From JBNKDD01 sp050288085 (GTDB lineage: Bacteria; Chloroflexota; Anaerolineae; Aggregatilineales; UBA3940): DNA of 17,569 bases. The translations under genes and the position numbers were made by a program. Positions 14,214 through 17,569 of this stretch are shown one piece after another. The notes under the pieces are model-generated. The model saw nothing but the letters and a program-made list of their open reading frames with translations. It made no database searches and had not been told where the DNA came from. Numbering within the stretch: the stretch's first letter is position 1; each line of letters opens with the position of its first letter. The stretch lies in contig JBNKDD010000106.1 in the NCBI GenBank assembly GCA_050288085.1, forward strand, positions 1 to 17,569, written 5' to 3'.

Positions 14214-15857
14214 ATGAATAATCACCATCAGGCTAAATCTCGTTTTCCATATAGTGGACTGCTTATTGCAGTTCTGATCGGGTTGGCATTTAAAGGTATA
14301 TTGCTGGCGACCAACAGCATTACCTTTGATGCCGATGAAGCGGTCCTGGCGCTAATGGCCCGCCATATCCTCCGGGGAAGTTGGCCGATTTTCTTCTACG
14401 GCCAATACTACATGGGGGCACTTGATGCCTATCTGATCGCCGGAGCTTTCGCGATTTTCGGCGAGAGCGTTCTGACCGTCCGGCTGGTTCAAACCCTGCT
14501 GTACCTCGGCGTTCTGGTGACCTCATATTTCCTGGCCTATCGATTATCCGAAAATCGTTTTGCCGCTACCACCACCGCCTTACTGATCGCCATGCCGCCC
14601 GTCTTGTTCAGCCTCTACACCACCGCCACCCTGGGCGACTACGTTGAAACGCTCCTGTTTAATAACCTGTTGTTCCTGATCGGTGTCGATCTTTTCACCG
14701 GGCGCAAACAGTCACCCTGGTGGTGGCTGCTGATTGGATTCCTCGGCGGCCTGGGTTGGTGGGGCATGGCCCTGATCGTCACCTCTCTGATCCCCTTGAC
14801 CATTGTGGGATTCTGGCACTTTAGAAAAAACATCCCCTGGGGGAAGCTTGCCCTGCTGGTTGCTGGATTCCTGATCGGGGCTTTGCCCTGGCTGATCGTA
14901 ACCATCCAACGCGGATTCGGCACGACCTACACGACGCTTTCGGGTAGGGGGATCGACTCTGGCCTGACAACGGGCTTTTTGGGAGCCCTGGGCCTGCGAT
15001 TATTTTCTCTTGGTATATTTAATCTGCCGTCTTTATTCGGAATGCGCCCGTCCTGGGAAAACACCTGGATCGTTTTGCCTCTGGGCATCCTGATCGGATC
15101 GGGCTATTTATTCGTCCTCTGGCGTTCGATCCGGCAGTCTTTCTCCCCGGATTTACCCCAGTCACGCCGCTTGATCTTGCACCTGCTCCTCGGTGGTTGG
15201 CTGGCTCTGGTCCTGATCTTCGTCTTGACCCCTTTTGGCATCGACCCAACCGGGCGCTATTTGCTGCCGCTGTATCCTTTATTGGCAATACTGGTCGGAT
15301 ATCAATTATCCTTAATCCAGGTCGATGCTAAATACCAATTCATCGCCCCGGCCTTATTAATTATTTGCCTGGGCTATAACCTCACCGGCAACCTGATCGC
15401 GATCCACAACAACCCGCCGGGTTTGAGCACCCAGTTCAGCGAAGATTCCACCATCTCTCACGCCGACGACCAGGACTTGCTCGATTTCTTAGAGATCATC
15501 GATGTAGATCGTGGCTACAGCACGTATTGGATCACTTTTCGATTCGCCTTCCTGACCCATGAGCAGCTGATCTTCGCTCCCTTGCTGCCTTACAAAACTG
15601 ACCTGAGCTATCACTGGGGCAGCGATAACCGTTATCCCCCTTATACCGAATCCGTTCGTCAGGCTGACCGGGTGGTCTACGTTACCAACAACCATCCGAC
15701 CCTGGATGCGGCCATCGATCAGCGGCTCACAGAGATGGGGATCGGATTCAAGGTGAAACATATCGGCGCATATACCGTCTTTTATGACCTGTCGCGCCAT
15801 GTCACCCTCGAAGAGTTGGGCCCTTTCGGGGAAGTAATCGGCAGCCCACAACCATGA
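14214..15857 (+). CDS. GT-C-type integral membrane glycosyltransferase (PMT/ArnT-like)
   Basis: Starting at the ATG at 14214 the protein has 547 residues. A first membrane helix (about 13-33) is followed by the acidic motif DADEAVLALMARHILRG (39-55) and WPIFFYGQYYMGALDAYL (57-74). That DxDE plus YGQ-x-Y-x-G layout is typical of GT-C enzymes that take sugars from polyprenyl phosphate donors (PMT_2/ArnT relatives). About ten hydrophobic segments continue to about residue 395, then a soluble C-terminal part of about 150 residues follows. The open frame extends back to 14064, but that extension overlaps the methyltransferase and would translate the palindromic repeat, so I reject it. The ATG has no clear Shine-Dalgarno sequence; TACAAT at 14201-14206 could drive a leaderless internal message. 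The stop overlaps the next gene (ATGA). The acceptor is unknown. Confidence 0.87.
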   Translation: MNNHHQAKSRFPYSGLLIAVLIGLAFKGILLATNSITFDADEAVLALMARHILRGSWPIFFYGQYYMGALDAYLIAGAFAIFGESVLTVRLVQTLLYLGVLVTSYFLAYRLSENRFAATTTALLIAMPPVLFSLYTTATLGDYVETLLFNNLLFLIGVDLFTGRKQSPWWWLLIGFLGGLGWWGMALIVTSLIPLTIVGFWHFRKNIPWGKLALLVAGFLIGALPWLIVTIQRGFGTTYTTLSGRGIDSGLTTGFLGALGLRLFSLGIFNLPSLFGMRPSWENTWIVLPLGILIGSGYLFVLWRSIRQSFSPDLPQSRRLILHLLLGGWLALVLIFVLTPFGIDPTGRYLLPLYPLLAILVGYQLSLIQVDAKYQFIAPALLIICLGYNLTGNLIAIHNNPPGLSTQFSEDSTISHADDQDLLDFLEIIDVDRGYSTYWITFRFAFLTHEQLIFAPLLPYKTDLSYHWGSDNRYPPYTESVRQADRVVYVTNNHPTLDAAIDQRLTEMGIGFKVKHIGAYTVFYDLSRHVTLEELGPFGEVIGSPQP

Positions 15858-17344
15858 CAAATTTTCTCCGTAAGCTAAACCTCACCCGCCTGATCGCGCT
15901 CCTGACGTTTATCGCCATCTTTGTGATGGCCGTGCGCGCCCCACTTGATACCGATACCCTGTGGCATCTACGTGCCGGTGAATGGCAGTGGCAGCACCAC
16001 AGCCTGTTGAACGTCGATGAATTCTCTCACACCCGCGCAGGTGAACCCTGGATCAATCACTCCTGGCTTTCCCAATTTGTGATCTATGGTTCATATCTGG
16101 CGCTGGGGGATGCGGGTCTGGCGCTTTACACAGCGCTTCTGGCAACCGCCGGGCTGATATTTGTCTACCTGCAATGTGATGGTGATCCGCTTGTCCGCGC
16201 TGCTGTGACCATCTTATCCGGAGTTGCCGCCGCCGTCTTCTGGACACCCCGCCCACAGATGATGTCCTTTTTCTTTAGCACGGTGGTGCTTTATTTGCTG
16301 TGGTTGTATCGTGCTCGTGGCACTGACCGCCTGTGGTTCATCCCCCCATTGATGATGATCTGGGCCAATTTTCACGGCGGATTTGCCATCGGTTTTATCC
16401 TGATGGTGCTGGTCACCATCGGCGAATTCTTGCATTGGTTCGTGCACCGAGTCTTACCCACCTCGGCTGATGACCCGCCCGACGATGACCCACCCACTCT
16501 TAAACCCGTTGTGCGCCTGATCGTGATCGGCCTGGTTTCTGCCGCTGCCATTTCGATCAACCCTTATGGCCCCTCCATGCTCTTTTACCCATTCCGTACC
16601 ATCGGAATCGGAGTCCTGCAGGATTTTATTCAGGAGTGGGCCTCGCCCGATTTCCACATGGTGCAGACCTGGCCTTTTATCTGGCTCCTGATCGGTACCC
16701 CCATCATGGCCGCTATTTCCCCCAAGCGCCTTGACTGGCGCGACCTGATTCTTCTGAGCGGAACCGCTTATAGTGCCTTACTGGCCGGGCGTAACATCGC
16801 TACTTTCGCCATTGTCGCCGCTCCGATCCTGTCAATCCACGCGGACGCATGGCTCAAGGAACATGGCTACCACCTCAAGTGGGGCCGCATCCCCACCAGC
16901 GGATTGTTTATCGCTGTCAACTGGATATTGCTTTTATTGGTAATTGCCGCCGGGGTAGTCAAGATCGTCTATGCCCTTGACCCGGAACCCGCCGATGAGG
17001 TGCGGCAGGCAACCCTGCCCATCGATGCAGTGGACTACCTGGAAGAGGCGACCCCACCCGGCCCGATCTTTAACAGCTACAACTGGGGCGGCTATCTGAT
17101 CTGGACGGCTCGTGATTATCCGGTCTACGTCGATGGCCGTACCGACCTATACGACGACGAGTTACTTCGTGTATACCTCGATATCTATTTTGCCCAACCC
17201 GGCTGGGAAGAAAAACTCGACGAGGCAGGTATTAACCTGGTACTCGTCGAGTCAAGTAGTCCACTGGCTCAGGTCTTATCACTCACCGACGGCTGGACAC
17301 AGGATTACGCTGACGATGTCGCCAGCGTATTTGTCCGGGAATAA
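15854..17344 (+). CDS. Polytopic membrane protein, GT-C-like (DTDTLWHL family)
   Basis: The 496-residue protein has a first membrane helix (about 11-28) then PLDTDTLWHLRAGEW (30-44), DEFSHTRAGEPWINHSWL (55-72) and about nine more hydrophobic segments. A C-terminal soluble tail carries FNSYNWGGYLIW (about 406-417) and VYVDGRTDLYDDELL (about 423-437). The DxD-x3-H outer loop after helix 1 and the xNHxWL motif recur in a family of uncharacterised bacterial membrane proteins related to GT-C transferases. The tail motif (N-x-Y-x-WGGYLIW...VFVDGRxDLY) is a hallmark of that family, as I recall it. Function is inferred, not known. It overlaps the preceding GT-C gene by four bases (ATGA), so the two are translationally coupled and likely serve the same pathway. 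An acidic Asp/Pro linker (about residues 206-214) sits between helices. Confidence 0.85.
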   Translation: MTNFLRKLNLTRLIALLTFIAIFVMAVRAPLDTDTLWHLRAGEWQWQHHSLLNVDEFSHTRAGEPWINHSWLSQFVIYGSYLALGDAGLALYTALLATAGLIFVYLQCDGDPLVRAAVTILSGVAAAVFWTPRPQMMSFFFSTVVLYLLWLYRARGTDRLWFIPPLMMIWANFHGGFAIGFILMVLVTIGEFLHWFVHRVLPTSADDPPDDDPPTLKPVVRLIVIGLVSAAAISINPYGPSMLFYPFRTIGIGVLQDFIQEWASPDFHMVQTWPFIWLLIGTPIMAAISPKRLDWRDLILLSGTAYSALLAGRNIATFAIVAAPILSIHADAWLKEHGYHLKWGRIPTSGLFIAVNWILLLLVIAAGVVKIVYALDPEPADEVRQATLPIDAVDYLEEATPPGPIFNSYNWGGYLIWTARDYPVYVDGRTDLYDDELLRVYLDIYFAQPGWEEKLDEAGINLVLVESSSPLAQVLSLTDGWTQDYADDVASVFVRE

Positions 17345-17360
17345 CTGAAATAAAACCATC

Positions 17361-17390
17361 TGTAGGGGCGAGACATGTCTCTCCCTGGGC
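17361..17390. repeat. Dispersed palindromic repeat (copy B)
   Basis: tgtaggggcgaga at 17361-17373 matches copy A at 14127-14139 in full from the tgta onward. The palindrome continues as catgtctctccc with one mismatched arm position, and ctgggc follows as in copy A. It lies 17 bases after the stop of the second GT-C gene and between convergent genes. Confidence 0.65.
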
Positions 17391-17395
17391 TATCC

Positions 17396-17569
17396 CTACC
17401 CACCCCGTGGCTCAAATACCACCAGTGGTAGTGATTCCTTGATAATCTCCAACAACGCTTCCTCAGAGCTGCCCACCATATCCAATCCCATCACCTTGCT
17501 CAATTCGCGCGCCGCCGCCGGGTGTTTTTGCCGGTATTCCAGGAGGATAGCCGCCGCTTCTTCCGGCGT
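17396..17569 (-). CDS. Unidentified protein, C-terminal 57 residues (partial)
   Basis: Reading the reverse strand from the window edge gives an open frame of 57 codons ending in TAG (complement of 17396-17398). It is Ala/Glu/Leu-rich and helical, with LLEYRQKHPAAARELSKVMG, then VGSSEEALLEIIKESLPLVV and a short FEPRGG end. There is no motif that I recognise. Codon usage and composition look coding, with amphipathic helices. It converges on the GT-C gene, with the palindromic repeat copy B between them. Confidence 0.55.
   Translation of the reverse strand, partial: TPEEAAAILLEYRQKHPAAARELSKVMGLDMVGSSEEALLEIIKESLPLVVFEPRGG

Noticed and set aside
1..17569. CRISPR arrays, tRNA or rRNA genes, integrase or transposase genes
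   Set aside because: No regularly spaced direct repeats, cloverleaf with tRNA consensus bases, rRNA-like sequence or recombinase motifs were seen on reading both strands.

Overview
The window looks like an ordinary chromosomal stretch of a free-living bacterium, most likely a member of the Chloroflexota (Anaerolineae-like). This is inferred from gene content, not proven: a COG1579 coiled-coil/zinc-ribbon protein, a membrane-anchored NACHT-like protein with HEAT repeats, Pro/Thr-rich lipoproteins with a repeated SLGCP/ITPGY module, several GT-C membrane proteins, and short dispersed palindromes between genes. There are no rRNA or tRNA genes, CRISPR arrays, integrases or transposase genes that I can see.

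Layout. (1) 1-1121, minus: the N-terminal 373 codons of a polytopic membrane protein, which runs off the left edge. It is divergent from (2) a plus-strand COG1579 zinc-ribbon protein (1262-1966). (3) A 336-bp gap holds a hairpin repeat, a promoter and a leader hairpin; it is followed by an 834-residue membrane-anchored NACHT-like/HEAT-repeat protein (2303-4807) with a strong terminator. (4) A minus-strand block reads right to left: pgeF (8067-7249), yggS (7252-6527, ATGA overlap), a yggT-family gene (6513-6262), a DUF167/yggU gene with its own promoter (6138-5794) and a rho-independent terminator. A lipoprotein with two tandem homologous modules follows (5656-4898). (5) The 443-bp gap between pgeF and the next gene contains a 234-bp nested inverted-repeat structure, 8124-8357, the most striking unexplained feature here. 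(6) A plus-strand signalling block: a three-GAF histidine kinase (8511-10643), a PhoB/OmpR-type response regulator (10822-11517) and a GNAT acetyltransferase (11604-12152). (7) A plus-strand surface-glycan block behind a near-consensus promoter: polyprenol-phosphate mannosyltransferase-like GT2 (12387-13139), class I methyltransferase (13139-14107), and two GT-C-like membrane proteins (14214-15857 and 15854-17344). (8) The C-terminal end of an unidentified minus-strand gene at the right edge.

How the genes may work together. The GT2 enzyme would make a lipid-linked sugar at the cytoplasmic face, and the GT-C-like membrane proteins could use such donors on the outer face; this is inferred from family and gene order. 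The kinase and regulator are adjacent and codirectional and probably form one pathway, though each seems to have its own promoter. The pgeF-yggS-yggT-yggU order is a conserved housekeeping neighbourhood (purine nucleoside salvage, pyridoxal-phosphate homeostasis, membrane/division-linked YggT) and anchors the window as core genome.
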